This document shows, piece by piece, positions 51,966-61,310 of a DNA stretch of 64,000 bases. How positions within the stretch are numbered: the first letter of the stretch is position 1; the number at the start of each line of letters is the position of its first letter. The notes under the pieces were generated by a model that worked only from the letters and a program-made list of their open reading frames with translations, made no database searches and was not told the origin of the DNA. Origin of the DNA: DASRHT01 sp035293765 (lineage in GTDB: Bacteria; Chloroflexota; Ktedonobacteria; Ktedonobacterales; Ktedonobacteraceae); assembly GCA_035293765.1 (NCBI GenBank), contig DATGMF010000031.1, positions 1 to 64,000 of the forward strand, read 5' to 3'. The translations under genes were made by a program, and so were the position numbers.

Positions 51966-54569
51966 TCATTCAGTCATCGGAGCCAACTCAACATAGCCAT
52001 GAACTCCGTCAATGGCAATAATTTGTCCGGGTTGGATAACTTCGGTCGCTACTTGCGTGCCGAGAACGGCGGGTATGCCGAACTCGCGGGCGTTGATGGC
52101 GCTATGTTGCAAGACGCCGCTACCAGCATTCGTTACCAGTCCTGCGATGATGGAAAATAGCGGCGTCCACGGGGGCGTGGTTCTTTGACAAACCAGGATG
52201 TCACCCGGCTGCACCTGAGAGAACTTGTCAATATCGTTAATGATCCTGGCCGGCCCTTGCGCGTACCCGGGTGACGCGGGGATACCAATCAGTCTCAAGG
52301 GCATTTCCCGAGTTGGATCGGGATGGAAAATCATCGCAAGGAAATCTTCAGCGTCGGGCTTACTGGCGGCGGGGAACTCTAATGGGGTACCTAACGTTTG
52401 AGGGATGAGTAACCCCAGCTTGCTTTCGTATATCTCCCGCTTCCCCTTTACCAGCGCCTGTAGATCCGGCGGTTCAGCCGGCAAGGTAATAGCTGCTATT
52501 TGATCAAGCGTAAGGAAAAAAACATCCTGAGGTTCAGCTATTACCCCAACCGAGCTAAGGCGTTGCCCCAATTCAAGCGCAATCCTGCGGATATTAGCCA
52601 CCAGCGTCTGTTCAATCAGATAATTGTGGTCCTCTAAAAAGACCGGCCAGGTTTGCGCCCGGCGCAATTGTCTGGCAAATTTCTCCTGTGTTGCGGGCTG
52701 GTCCGCAAGCACTTCTAGCAATCTATGCTCCTCCTCTATCCGCTCTTGCTCCAGGCGACGTATTTCGGTCGTAGGATCGACCTGGTTGTTTTTTATGTAC
52801 GCCATGATGGTCATAAACAAAAAGGCCGGGTTTTCGCGCCATGAGGGGTGCATGAGGTCGTTTGGTCCGACGATCCGATTCCCCCACTGCTGTAAAAAGC
52901 TCTCAAGAGCGCGCAGGAAATCAGTTGCCTCGACAGATGAGCGCAGGCATGCAAGACACTCGTCAGCCGACCCGTGCTCTAAAGCGGCCAGCACCGTTTC
53001 GGAACGGGCAGCCATCTGGGCCAGTTCCCAGATGGCCGAGTTAATCTTCAAATTGGTGTTTTCGAATCCCTGGAGGAGACGAAGCGCCGTTCTCCATTCA
53101 TCTTGCCCAAACAATTGCTTGAATAAGAGCGTAAACTGGTCGGCGACGTATTTCTTCGCACTCATTGCTATGTTGTGAATTTCCCAATGGCGCTGCCAGA
53201 TTGCTATTGCTCGTCTACTATACCCGACTAAATCACTGGCTGACGCAACCTCCAAATCAAGCTCATTCAGATATTTGTTATTCGTCTCGACTTCGGCGCG
53301 AAATTCGCTCTCCCACTTATCAGCATATTCGTCGCACAAAGTTCTTGATCGCTCTGCACGCTGTTCGGGTGTCTCATTAGTATCGGGCACACGGCGCTCG
53401 CCAACATAAATATAGTCATGAAAGATGCCCCAGGTGCTCAAGGTCCGCAGGGCAAGCGTTGCTGAAGCTCTTTCGCAGGCAGCTCCGGTGGTGGACCATA
53501 CCGACTGAGCAAACGGCACCAGAGGGATTCTGCCGATGTTATTGGATATTTGCCAGTACGCGTGTGGCTCTCTCTCTGCTACTTCTTGCCTAATATCCTC
53601 AATTATTTTATTCGTGGTGTCGCTAAAGCCGGTGATGGGGCGACTCTGCAAAATAAAAAATTGCCCCTCTTTCATGCACCACTCAATATCCTGGGGTCTG
53701 CCTGCTGCCTGCTCAATATTCCACGCCACACGGGCTAAGGCGACTAACTGGTCATCGGTAAGTGCCGGACGCTCGCTTTCAGGCCCGGTCTGGACTGCTA
53801 TGCTAATGCCTGTCAAAGCGTCTGCAACAACGGCCTGCTCTTTGAGTGCGATGATTTTTCTGACAATCGAGAAGTCGTCTCTTTTAACGAGATACAGATC
53901 CGCGGCGATAGAGCCAGAAACGATCCCTTCCCCTAGTCCCCAAACAGCGTTGACGACGAAACAGTCTTTTTGCGATGAGACAGGCCCTTCGGTGAAGATA
54001 ACTCCCGAGGCGTCTGCCTCGATCATCACTTGGATGATGACCGCCATCGCTGCCTGCTCAACCTCTATACCCAACTGTTGTCGCATATAGACGCTCTCCA
54101 CAGTCCACAACGAAGCCCAGCATGCTTTCACCGCGTCCAGCACACCCGTCTCGCTCTTGACGTTTAAAAATGTTCTGTATAAACCTGCGAAGCTGCGACC
54201 AGGGGAATCTTCGGCTGTGGCTGAGGAGCGAACGGAGAAAGATGAGCCGTGGTGGTATAGTTGTTGCAACGCGCTCTTGATCTCCTCGGCGATGGCATCG
54301 GGCATGGTCGCGCTGAGGACGGTCTGACGGATTTCCTCTATGATCGGAGTAAGATGTATCAACTCCTTCGAGCTTGCATGGGCGTGAAATTTTTCTATTG
54401 CTGCTGCTATCGCGGGAAGTTCTACAAATTGTTGATAGGCTGTGGTGGTCACACAGAAAAATCCGGGTACAGGGAAACCAGATAACTGCAAATGGGATAG
54501 CGTTGCTGCTTTATTACCGACTACACTGGCTGATGGTTCGGCCTGGGGATAAGCAATAAAATTCTCCAT
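51966..54569 (-). CDS. PEP-synthase/rifampicin-phosphotransferase-like dikinase
   Basis: Start ATG 54569 (AGAGGACC upstream; TTG 54632 possible) gives 867 residues. An ATP-grasp PPDK_N domain (about 10-320) has VGNKAATLSHLQLSGFPVP, SVRSSATAEDSPGRSFAGLY, GVIFTEGP and DIEWCMKEGQFFILQSRPI. A long helical middle part (about 330-720) and a swivelling phosphohistidine domain (about 780-865) follow, with the His in GVLQHSAINAREFGIPAV. The PEP-binding TIM barrel of true PEP synthase is missing. This is the layout of rifampicin phosphotransferase, which moves the ATP beta-phosphate to a drug hydroxyl. The acceptor here is unknown. Confidence 0.83.
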   Translation of the reverse strand: MENFIAYPQAEPSASVVGNKAATLSHLQLSGFPVPGFFCVTTTAYQQFVELPAIAAAIEKFHAHASSKELIHLTPIIEEIRQTVLSATMPDAIAEEIKSALQQLYHHGSSFSVRSSATAEDSPGRSFAGLYRTFLNVKSETGVLDAVKACWASLWTVESVYMRQQLGIEVEQAAMAVIIQVMIEADASGVIFTEGPVSSQKDCFVVNAVWGLGEGIVSGSIAADLYLVKRDDFSIVRKIIALKEQAVVADALTGISIAVQTGPESERPALTDDQLVALARVAWNIEQAAGRPQDIEWCMKEGQFFILQSRPITGFSDTTNKIIEDIRQEVAEREPHAYWQISNNIGRIPLVPFAQSVWSTTGAACERASATLALRTLSTWGIFHDYIYVGERRVPDTNETPEQRAERSRTLCDEYADKWESEFRAEVETNNKYLNELDLEVASASDLVGYSRRAIAIWQRHWEIHNIAMSAKKYVADQFTLLFKQLFGQDEWRTALRLLQGFENTNLKINSAIWELAQMAARSETVLAALEHGSADECLACLRSSVEATDFLRALESFLQQWGNRIVGPNDLMHPSWRENPAFLFMTIMAYIKNNQVDPTTEIRRLEQERIEEEHRLLEVLADQPATQEKFARQLRRAQTWPVFLEDHNYLIEQTLVANIRRIALELGQRLSSVGVIAEPQDVFFLTLDQIAAITLPAEPPDLQALVKGKREIYESKLGLLIPQTLGTPLEFPAASKPDAEDFLAMIFHPDPTREMPLRLIGIPASPGYAQGPARIINDIDKFSQVQPGDILVCQRTTPPWTPLFSIIAGLVTNAGSGVLQHSAINAREFGIPAVLGTQVATEVIQPGQIIAIDGVHGYVELAPMTE

Positions 54570-54716
54570 GCCTGGTCCTCTTTCTTCCTCATATTCTTCT
54601 TGATAGCCCGGCAACCAGATGGCGTTACTCAAATTCTTTCTCTGCTGCTACTCCTCCTATTGCTGCAAGCAACATCTCTTAATGATCAAGAATGTCATAG
54701 AGTGCGTTACACTATA

Positions 54717-55811
54717 TTATACTGTGTGCAATAAATTACTGACAATTCTCGATGCGGCGCCTCCATCCCAGAGATCGGGTAAAAGGATGTTAGAGCGGCG
54801 TTCCCCATGAAGAACAGCAAATACGTGTGCTGCTATCGTTGCTGGATCGCTGCCGACTAAGCGATTGGTTCCATAGTCTATAGAGTCCGTACGATGTGTG
54901 ACATCAAGGCAGGTGAAGCAGGGAATACCTAGATAGGCCGTTTCATCTTGCATACCAGAAGAATCGGACAAAACGAATTTAGCGCCGCTCAATAGGGTCA
55001 AAAACTCGATATATCCTAGCCTTGAAAACCATAGCACGTTGGGCATTGAGCGCAAATTCTGTTCAAGGCCAAAGTGTGAAAGGGCTTCAGTCGTCTCCTG
55101 ATAGGCGAGGAAAACCAGCTTTGTTTGCTCCTGCGCCCTTCTAATCCCTTCTAGCAGAGCCTCAAGCCTGCTCTTCGATTCCAGGTTACGCTCTCTGTGG
55201 AATGAGCAAATACCATACGGCAGGTTCTGTAACCCCCATTCGGCGGGCAGGTCTTTTCTGACGTATGGAAGATGCAGCTTTAAGCAATCAATGATGGTAT
55301 TCCCGACAAAGTATATCTTCTCTCTGGAATATCCTTCCGCGATTAAATTCTGTGTGCCTGTCTGAGAAGCAGCGAAAAGCCAGTGGCTGAATTTATCCGC
55401 TATTGTTCGATTGATTTCTTCCGTGTCCGAGAAATCATGATTGCGCAGCCCTGCCTCTACATGGCCCAGAGGTATTTTCAGGCGCGCGGTACAGAGTGCG
55501 GCGGCTACCACAGCATTCAGATCCCCATATGTTAATAAAATATCTGGGGTGAGCCTTGTAAGCGCCTTCGCAAGTTCATGCGCTGTTTCCTTGATGGTGT
55601 CTATATAGGAGGCATTGCGGCTGTCAATGCTCAAAATAGCTGTGGGCGCGGGCAGTTGCAGTTCAGCGAAAAGGGCCATGCCGTGTGTTTTCATATACAG
55701 ACCAACATCGATGATTGCGTGATCTACTCCTCTGTGCTGAAGTTCATAATGAATGGGCGCTAGCTTCATGAGATTAGCGGCCCCTCCCACCAGTGAGGCG
55801 ATTTTTGGCAT
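54717..55811 (-). CDS. UDP-N-acetylglucosamine 2-epimerase-like protein
   Basis: A 364-residue GT-B-fold protein of WecB length. Conserved elements are YGDLNAVVAAALCTARL (catalytic Asp), GHVEAGLRNHDFSDTEEINR (two Glu), FVGNTIIDCL, the His in SFHRERN, and DSSGMQDETAYLGIPCF. The usual N-terminal G-T-R-P-E is GGAAN, so the substrate-binding Arg is lost, and the T-G-Q-H motif is DVGLYMK. It may epimerise or hydrolyse a variant UDP-sugar. It precedes the dikinase by 147 bp on the same strand. Confidence 0.82.
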   Translation of the reverse strand: MPKIASLVGGAANLMKLAPIHYELQHRGVDHAIIDVGLYMKTHGMALFAELQLPAPTAILSIDSRNASYIDTIKETAHELAKALTRLTPDILLTYGDLNAVVAAALCTARLKIPLGHVEAGLRNHDFSDTEEINRTIADKFSHWLFAASQTGTQNLIAEGYSREKIYFVGNTIIDCLKLHLPYVRKDLPAEWGLQNLPYGICSFHRERNLESKSRLEALLEGIRRAQEQTKLVFLAYQETTEALSHFGLEQNLRSMPNVLWFSRLGYIEFLTLLSGAKFVLSDSSGMQDETAYLGIPCFTCLDVTHRTDSIDYGTNRLVGSDPATIAAHVFAVLHGERRSNILLPDLWDGGAASRIVSNLLHTV

Positions 55812-56072
55812 AGACAGTGCATTGACCTTTCTGAACTTTTTTGAACTTTTGCAACACCCATATATTTTAACAGAATAGAGTGCAAATGTGTATAATATTT
55901 GAAGAGACAGGTAAAAAAAGAAAAGACGCTCTTCCTCCGTGAAAATATTTAGCTCATCCTTTTGAAAAAAGTGTAAACAAAAATTTTTATGTATTTTTAA
56001 TGCAATATAGTATACAGATGCTGGTATACTACAAAGGTGTAGAATGGTAAAATCGCTTCGGGGGGATGCTTT
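55812..56072. promoter_or_regulatory. A+T-rich divergent promoter region
   Basis: This 261-bp gap between the epimerase-like gene (minus) and the methyltransferase gene (plus) is far richer in A+T than its surroundings, with runs such as AAAAATTTTTATG and TGTATAATATTTG (55889-55901). It must hold both promoters. TATAAT-like boxes are visible near 55891 and 56007 but without sure -35 partners. Confidence 0.5.
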
Positions 56073-56960
56073 ATGTCTTTTTTCTCACGTTTATGGCGCA
56101 ACAGAAAGAGGGGAGATACAGCGCAGGTAGAGGCGGCGCCGGCAGAAGTTTCGCCAGCTAACGATCCGGTTCCATACGCTCTGCCTAAAGATCTACGAGA
56201 GATCAACCGCCTCGATTTTCAGCATTACATGCTGCGTTATGTGCTCCAGGGGAATTATCTGGCGCCGCTGGATGCGCAGGACCCCTTCCTGACGATGCTG
56301 GATGTCGGGTGTGGCAATGGGCGCTGGCTGTATGAGATGGCGCAACAGTTCCCTTCAGCTACGTTATTTGGCCTGGACCAGGCTCCTCTTCCTGCAACCC
56401 CATTTACGGCTTCTCGCTACTTCAAGTTTGTGCAGCATAATGTGCTCCAGCCGCTGCCATTTCCTGATGCCAGCTTTACTTATGTGCATCAACGCCTCTT
56501 AGTCCTCGCCATGCCGGTCAAGTTCTGGGCGCCTGAAGTCGCCGAACTAGTACGCGTCACACGCAGGGGAGGCTGGGTTGAACTGGTTGAATCCGATGGC
56601 TACTTCTCTAACTCTGGCCCGGCGACGCGTAAGCTTAACGAGTATGGTTATCTGGCTCTGAAGGAGCGTGGCATAGAGGTATTGCAGGTGCGCAACCTCA
56701 AACTGCTGCTGGAAAGCCACGGGTTACAGCATATCCAGTTTCAGCCTGTGAGCGTCCCGGTTGGGGCTTGGGGTGGGCGACTGGGACAGATGGCCCTCAG
56801 CAATGTCCAGGTGGCTACGGAAGGTCTGAAGCCACTCCTGCTAAAATCTTCCGGTCTTACCCCTGCCGCATTGGATGGACTATTACAACAAGTCTACGAA
56901 GAGTTTGAGCGCAACAACAGCAGCATGCAATTTTTTGTCGTCTGCGGCCAGCGCCCCTGA
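56073..56960 (+). CDS. SAM-dependent class I methyltransferase
   Basis: A 295-residue protein; GGGGGGATGCTTT precedes ATG 56073. After a basic N terminus (about 1-30) the Rossmann fold begins: MLDVGCGNGRWLYEMAQQFP is motif I (shown within 20 residues), LFGLDQAP holds the ribose-binding acidic residue, PLPFPDASFTYVHQRL is the motif II region, and VTRRGGWVELVE is motif III. The type fits the UbiE/Methyltransf_11/25 group. Acceptor unknown. It is convergent with the FAD oxidoreductase, six bases apart. Confidence 0.85.
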   Translation: MSFFSRLWRNRKRGDTAQVEAAPAEVSPANDPVPYALPKDLREINRLDFQHYMLRYVLQGNYLAPLDAQDPFLTMLDVGCGNGRWLYEMAQQFPSATLFGLDQAPLPATPFTASRYFKFVQHNVLQPLPFPDASFTYVHQRLLVLAMPVKFWAPEVAELVRVTRRGGWVELVESDGYFSNSGPATRKLNEYGYLALKERGIEVLQVRNLKLLLESHGLQHIQFQPVSVPVGAWGGRLGQMALSNVQVATEGLKPLLLKSSGLTPAALDGLLQQVYEEFERNNSSMQFFVVCGQRP

Positions 56961-56965
56961 CCTCC

Positions 56966-58132
56966 TCATCTCACCCCAAATTGGAACGCTTTAATCTGCT
57001 CTTGCGGAAAACCCGCGATCCTGGACGGGCTGAGTCCATCCAGTTCGGGTACTGCATGACCGGTGAGCTGGTCGGCGACGGCCCGACCGACGGCGGGCGA
57101 GATGGCGAAGCCGTGTCCACAAAAAGCCAGGGCCAGCGTCAGATTGGCAAGTTCGGGCGCGGGACCGATGAAGGGGATGTCATCGATGCTTCCTGCTTCG
57201 AGTCCGCACCAGGCTTGCGCTATTGCCTGCTGTGCGACGGCGGGTACGACCGCACAGGCGTTTTGCCAGTTGCCCTCGATGCTTGTCGCGCGCGTCGTAC
57301 AGGCGAGCCTATCAGGCGCGGGGTCGCCGGGCCAGCCGCCTCCCAGGAAGAAGGCGCCGTTGGGGAGTTGTTTGAGCGAAAGGGCGCGCCCGACGGTACC
57401 CAGCACCGGCTCTAAAAGGCGCGAGGGGGCGGGGGTTGAGAGCAGCATTTGCAGTGCAAGCGTTTTGATTGGCAAGGAAAGACCAACTCCGGCAGCCAGT
57501 TCATCGCTCCAGGCGCCCGCAGCCAGGACGACCTGAGCTGCTGCAACGGGACCGCGCTCCGTCTCAATGCCCGTGACCCGCTGCCCCGAGACCAGCAAAT
57601 GCTTGACGATGGTACGTTGCCAGTATGTTGCGCCATGACGCTGTGCAGCGGCGGCGAAAGCACGCGTCGTAAGCGGCGGGTCAGCTTGACCATCGGCAGG
57701 ACTGTAGCTGGAGGCGCGGATATGGGCGTCCAGGGCCGGGGCAATTTCATGCGTGGCCTTGTGATCTAGCAGGCGGACATCATGGAAGCCGAGGGCGTGT
57801 TGCTCACGAACAAAATCGACCAGTTGCGCCGCTTCCTCGTCGTTCTCGGCCAGCAGCAGATTGCCGCCCTGTCGATAATGCAGATCCGCTTCCAGCTCCT
57901 CCGAGAGGCCAGGCCAGCGCGCAATAGCCTCACTGGCTAGCTGCGCCTCAGCAGGATGGCGACCCTGGCGACGCACGCCGCCCGCGCTGGCCCAGGAAGC
58001 GACAGGAGCAGCAGCGATATCACCTCGCTCTATCACCAGGACGCGCGGGCCCATACGGGCGAGATGGTAGGCAATCGAGTTGCCGATGACCCCCGCGCCA
58101 ACAATTACAACATCAGGAGAAGACATGCTCAT
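56966..58132 (-). CDS. FAD-dependent oxidoreductase (DAO family)
   Basis: A 388-residue protein of the DAO family. VVIVGAGVIGNSIAYHLA (GxGxxG, about 8-25) and RVLVIERG bind FAD adenosine, ASAGGVRRQ is the typical loop, VLAAGAWSDELA is the second FAD motif, and FCGHGFAISPAVGRAVADQL lies at the C terminus. It resembles sarcosine or glycine oxidases and D-amino-acid dehydrogenases. It oxidises an amine or amino acid; substrate not determinable. Single gene. Confidence 0.88.
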   Translation of the reverse strand: MSMSSPDVVIVGAGVIGNSIAYHLARMGPRVLVIERGDIAAAPVASWASAGGVRRQGRHPAEAQLASEAIARWPGLSEELEADLHYRQGGNLLLAENDEEAAQLVDFVREQHALGFHDVRLLDHKATHEIAPALDAHIRASSYSPADGQADPPLTTRAFAAAAQRHGATYWQRTIVKHLLVSGQRVTGIETERGPVAAAQVVLAAGAWSDELAAGVGLSLPIKTLALQMLLSTPAPSRLLEPVLGTVGRALSLKQLPNGAFFLGGGWPGDPAPDRLACTTRATSIEGNWQNACAVVPAVAQQAIAQAWCGLEAGSIDDIPFIGPAPELANLTLALAFCGHGFAISPAVGRAVADQLTGHAVPELDGLSPSRIAGFPQEQIKAFQFGVR

Positions 58133-58312
58133 TTTTCAAATACCTTCCTCTGGATCTGCAGTGGTGCTACATCACCTGCATATAGTTTGAGTGTCGCATA
58201 GCTGAGAAAGAAATGCAAATGGGCCGTACCTCTTCACATACGAGGAGAACGCGATCTGATGTCGGAGGCCCTTGCGTTTTCTCAATATCTCTGGTATCAT
58301 ATGTTATATAAT

Positions 58313-58330
58313 CGATACGGTCTGGTATCG
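58313..58330. promoter_or_regulatory. Candidate TetR operator (inverted repeat)
   Basis: CGATAC (58313-58318) and GTATCG (58325-58330) with a six-base spacer lie 45-62 bp before the TetR start. CTGGTATCATAT (58291-58302) and CTGGTATCGTAT (58323-58334) repeat the half site 32 bp apart, and TATAAT (58307-58312) adjoins the left arm. The layout suits autorepression. Confidence 0.6.
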
Positions 58331-58374
58331 TATCGAAATAGAACTCTTCCTGGCAGGAGGAGAGAGGAAGGACA

Positions 58375-59007
58375 ATGGCCCCATCTGGCGCTGAACAAAC
58401 AACGCGCAAGCCTGGGCGTCCACGCAGTTCACAGGCCCATCAGGCCATTCTGGAGGCCACATTGGCCCTGTTCGTTGAAGAGGGTCTCCAGGGCCTGAGC
58501 ATGGAAGCGATTGCGGAGCGCGCTGGCGTTGGCAAAACGACAATCTATCGCCGCTGGTCTTCGAAAGAAGCGGTGATCAAAGATGCCTTTGATCTCTTAC
58601 GCGCTGGCAAGCCTCTCCCGAACACGGGCAATATTCGTGATGATTTGCTCGTTCTCGCAAGAGAGTCGCGGGAGGTCTTCTGCCACAATCCCTTCATGGC
58701 GCAGTTGATGACCAGGATGATCGCGGAACTCAAAACGACGCCGGAGATCTATCGCGCATTTCACCGTCATCTGATTGTGCCACGATTAGAGCAGTTTCTG
58801 CATATTATCGAAGGCGCTCAAGAGCGAGGCGAAGTGCGCCCAGAATTAGATGCGATGTTCGTCATCTCTCTGGTTTTTACCACGCTGGTATATGGTCCTC
58901 TGTTCAGCGAGTTGATTGATCCAGATGCCCGGCACTTCTACGAACCAGAAGTAGCTGTTGACGCGCTTTTACGCGGCATCGGGACGCCATCCTTAGAGCA
59001 ACGCTGA
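58375..59007 (+). CDS. TetR-family transcriptional regulator
   Basis: A 210-residue protein; GGAAGGACA precedes ATG 58375. After a basic tail (KPGRPR) the N-terminal helix-turn-helix spans about 20-65 with LSMEAIAERAGVGKTTIYRRWSSKEAV (shown in part: AERAGVGKTTIYRRW). The ligand-binding domain is TetR_C-like, ending with LVYGPLFSELID. It probably represses itself and the P450 gene 123 bp downstream on the same strand, with a ligand related to the P450 substrate; this is inferred from position and the upstream palindromes. Confidence 0.92.
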   Translation: MAPSGAEQTTRKPGRPRSSQAHQAILEATLALFVEEGLQGLSMEAIAERAGVGKTTIYRRWSSKEAVIKDAFDLLRAGKPLPNTGNIRDDLLVLARESREVFCHNPFMAQLMTRMIAELKTTPEIYRAFHRHLIVPRLEQFLHIIEGAQERGEVRPELDAMFVISLVFTTLVYGPLFSELIDPDARHFYEPEVAVDALLRGIGTPSLEQR

Positions 59008-59130
59008 TGACGTGAGAACAACGAGAAACAAATGAGATATAGGCGGATCGCCTCTTTCCCGTTGCTTTCATGAGGGTCTTTTGCAAGATACATTAACAAT
59101 AGCAGCATGCATGAAAGGAAGTATCATCTT

Positions 59131-60345
59131 ATGAAGGAAATCACCTTCGCCGATTTGCTCTCGCAAGCAACAAAACGCGATCTCGTCGCCTTCTCGACCC
59201 ATCTTCGTGAGCAGGGGCCACTGGTCCGGTGTAGTAATCCCTTTGGAACAGGAAACACCTGGATTGTGACCACCTATGAGGATGCTCTCGCGCTGCTGAA
59301 AGATGCGCGGTTCGTCAAGGACCAGCGCAAAGTTTTCTCAGAGCAAGATGTGCGACAAACAAACGATGTGGTGCGTCGTTTCCTCATGTTTCGGCACGAT
59401 ATGTTGACCTCTGATCCGCCTGATCATACTCGTTTGCGCGGCCTGGTCTCCAAAGCGTTCACGCCTCGCATGATTGAGCAGTTGCGCCCACGCATTGAGC
59501 AGATTGCCGACGAGCTGTTGCGTGCCATGTCTGCTCAGGGCACGATGGATCTCATCGCTGACTTTGCCTTCCCATTGCCCATCACGGTAATTTGCGAGCT
59601 TCTGGGTATCCCCAAAGAAGATCGCCAGCAGTTTCGTGCCTGGTCGCAGCTAATTGTGGTCGGCCCGCTGGGGCCGCAGCCCGATCAGGCCCTGGCAGCC
59701 CTGGAGGAGTTTATTCAATACATCAAGCGCCTGCTGGCCGACAAGCGAAGCCATCCCGGCAACGATCTAACGAGCGGCCTGGTACAGGTAGAGGAGCAAG
59801 GGGATAGGTTGAGCGAGGATGAGTTGATTTCTATGGTCTGGCTGCTCATTATCGCCGGACACGAGACAACCGTCAATCTCATCGGCAATAGCATGCTGGC
59901 GTTGTTGCGGCATCCTCAGCAGTTGGAGTTGCTGCGCGCCAATCCTTCTCTGCTGCCCTCCGCCGTCGAGGAGCTATTGCGCTATACCGCTCCGGTAAGT
60001 CTCTCCACGCCGCGCTGGGCGAGCGAAGATGTTGTGATACACGATCAGGTGATTCGCAAAGGGGAAACGGTGTTCGTCTCCCTCATTGCGGCGGATACTG
60101 ATCCTGCTCAGTTCCCTGATCCCACGCGACTGGATGTTACACGACAGGAGAATCAGCATGTCGCCTTCGGCAAGGGCATCCACTATTGCCTGGGCGCACC
60201 ACTGGCGCGGCTGGAGGGTCAGATTGCAATCGGTATGCTGCTGCAACGCTTTCCTCATCTGCGCTTAGCGCAAGAGCCGGAACAACTGATCTGGGGACAG
60301 AATCCGCTCTTACACGGTCTCACCAGCTTGCCTGTAGCGTTTTAA
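59131..60345 (+). CDS. Cytochrome P450 (CYP107-like)
   Basis: Start ATG 59131 with AAAGGAAG upstream; 404 residues (ATG 59107 gives 412). Class I soluble P450: DPPDHTRLRGLVSKAFTPRM in the C-helix region, I-helix LLIIAGHETTVNLIGN, ExxR in VEELLRYTAP, and heme loop FGKGIHYCLGAPLARLEG. The motif set is that of the CYP105/107-type family often used in polyketide tailoring or xenobiotic oxidation. It is under probable control of the adjacent TetR gene. No redox partner is adjacent. Confidence 0.93.
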   Translation: MKEITFADLLSQATKRDLVAFSTHLREQGPLVRCSNPFGTGNTWIVTTYEDALALLKDARFVKDQRKVFSEQDVRQTNDVVRRFLMFRHDMLTSDPPDHTRLRGLVSKAFTPRMIEQLRPRIEQIADELLRAMSAQGTMDLIADFAFPLPITVICELLGIPKEDRQQFRAWSQLIVVGPLGPQPDQALAALEEFIQYIKRLLADKRSHPGNDLTSGLVQVEEQGDRLSEDELISMVWLLIIAGHETTVNLIGNSMLALLRHPQQLELLRANPSLLPSAVEELLRYTAPVSLSTPRWASEDVVIHDQVIRKGETVFVSLIAADTDPAQFPDPTRLDVTRQENQHVAFGKGIHYCLGAPLARLEGQIAIGMLLQRFPHLRLAQEPEQLIWGQNPLLHGLTSLPVAF

Positions 60346-60364
60346 AAACCGGTGCGCGCAGGAG

Positions 60365-60613
60365 TCACGATTTCTGGGCAACTTTTTTGAGATACCTGAC
60401 CAGCCTGGAGAGCTGTTTGCGCGCAAGGCCGGGTCGGGATGAATGCTTGTCGCCGTAGCGTTCCCGATTGTAAGCAGTGATCAGATCAGTCAGCGAGGCT
60501 ACCGTGGATCGAGCGGTGGCCTCGTCTGGCGCTGAGGCGATTCCATGAGGGGATATAGGCAAGGCATCTGGCGAGGTTTTTACTGCACCTGTTCGATCAT
60601 GCGCGCCAGCCAT
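60365..60613 (-). CDS. Small hypothetical protein overlapping the PadR gene end
   Basis: 82 residues from the ATG at 60613, which lies inside the last 12 codons of the PadR gene (34-bp overlap in another frame). The first half is Ala/Ser/Pro-rich; the second half is helical and basic (LITAYNRERYGDK, KQLSRLVRYLKKV). No family recognised and no clean ribosome site. It may be a translationally coupled partner of PadR or a chance frame. Confidence 0.4.
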   Translation of the reverse strand: MAGAHDRTGAVKTSPDALPISPHGIASAPDEATARSTVASLTDLITAYNRERYGDKHSSRPGLARKQLSRLVRYLKKVAQKS

Positions 60614-61107
60614 TCAAGTTCCGCACATATTCTTTGAACATTGAATGCATTTAATTTCTCGACATAGGGCTGTACTTTGCCCACAATGGGGGAATCAAGG
60701 TATTTCTGGTAACGTCCCTCGTCCTGGAAACGGGACTGGAGGACCTGCATACGCGTTTGCAGGATCTTCACGCGATCCTCAGGTTCCAGGAAGCCGAAGA
60801 GGGCGAAACGCACGTAGAATTCCAGATCGTTGCGTGCGATCTCGTGCGGGAAGTCGCGCAGCATCGCGCGCAGTTCAGCCAGACCAAGAGCCGTCAAACG
60901 ATAGATGTGACGATCAGGCTTTCCTGGTTGCTCAATCGCTTCGCGCCGCACCGCACCTATCTCCTCAAAGCGCCGTAATGCTGGATAAAGCTGGTTATGG
61001 TGCAGCGTCACCAGTCCGCCTAATGTCTGGTCGTACGCCTTCTTTATCTCATAGCCATGCATTGGGCGCGAAAGGAGCGCGGCAAGTATAAGCATATCGG
61101 CAAGCAT
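60580..61107 (-). CDS. PadR-family transcriptional regulator
   Basis: A 175-residue protein. The N-terminal winged helix has LILAALLSRPMHGYEIKKA, LHHNQLYPALRRFEEIGAV (recognition helix and wing start) and DRHIYRLTALGLAEL, which is diagnostic of PadR. The C-terminal half is the long dimerisation helix typical of the Vir_act_alpha_C type. It lies 203 bp after a P450 gene on the same strand and may control it. Ligand unknown. Confidence 0.93.
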   Translation of the reverse strand: MLADMLILAALLSRPMHGYEIKKAYDQTLGGLVTLHHNQLYPALRRFEEIGAVRREAIEQPGKPDRHIYRLTALGLAELRAMLRDFPHEIARNDLEFYVRFALFGFLEPEDRVKILQTRMQVLQSRFQDEGRYQKYLDSPIVGKVQPYVEKLNAFNVQRICAELEWLARMIEQVQ

Positions 61108-61310
61108 ATCCGTCCATCCACAATCTATTCTACAAAAAGAGCAAGAAAGACCGCGCTAGCCTTTCTAGAGCGTTGAGTTCGTTTTGCCTGACGATAGCGG
61201 GCAAAATCTGTGGGCAGCTTGTAAGCTCATGGTAAGCTTGCGCAGTCTTTCGCTACAAACCTCAGATCTACTCTCTTTGCGCGAGCAGAAATACCGGCAA
61301 TGGCGAACGG

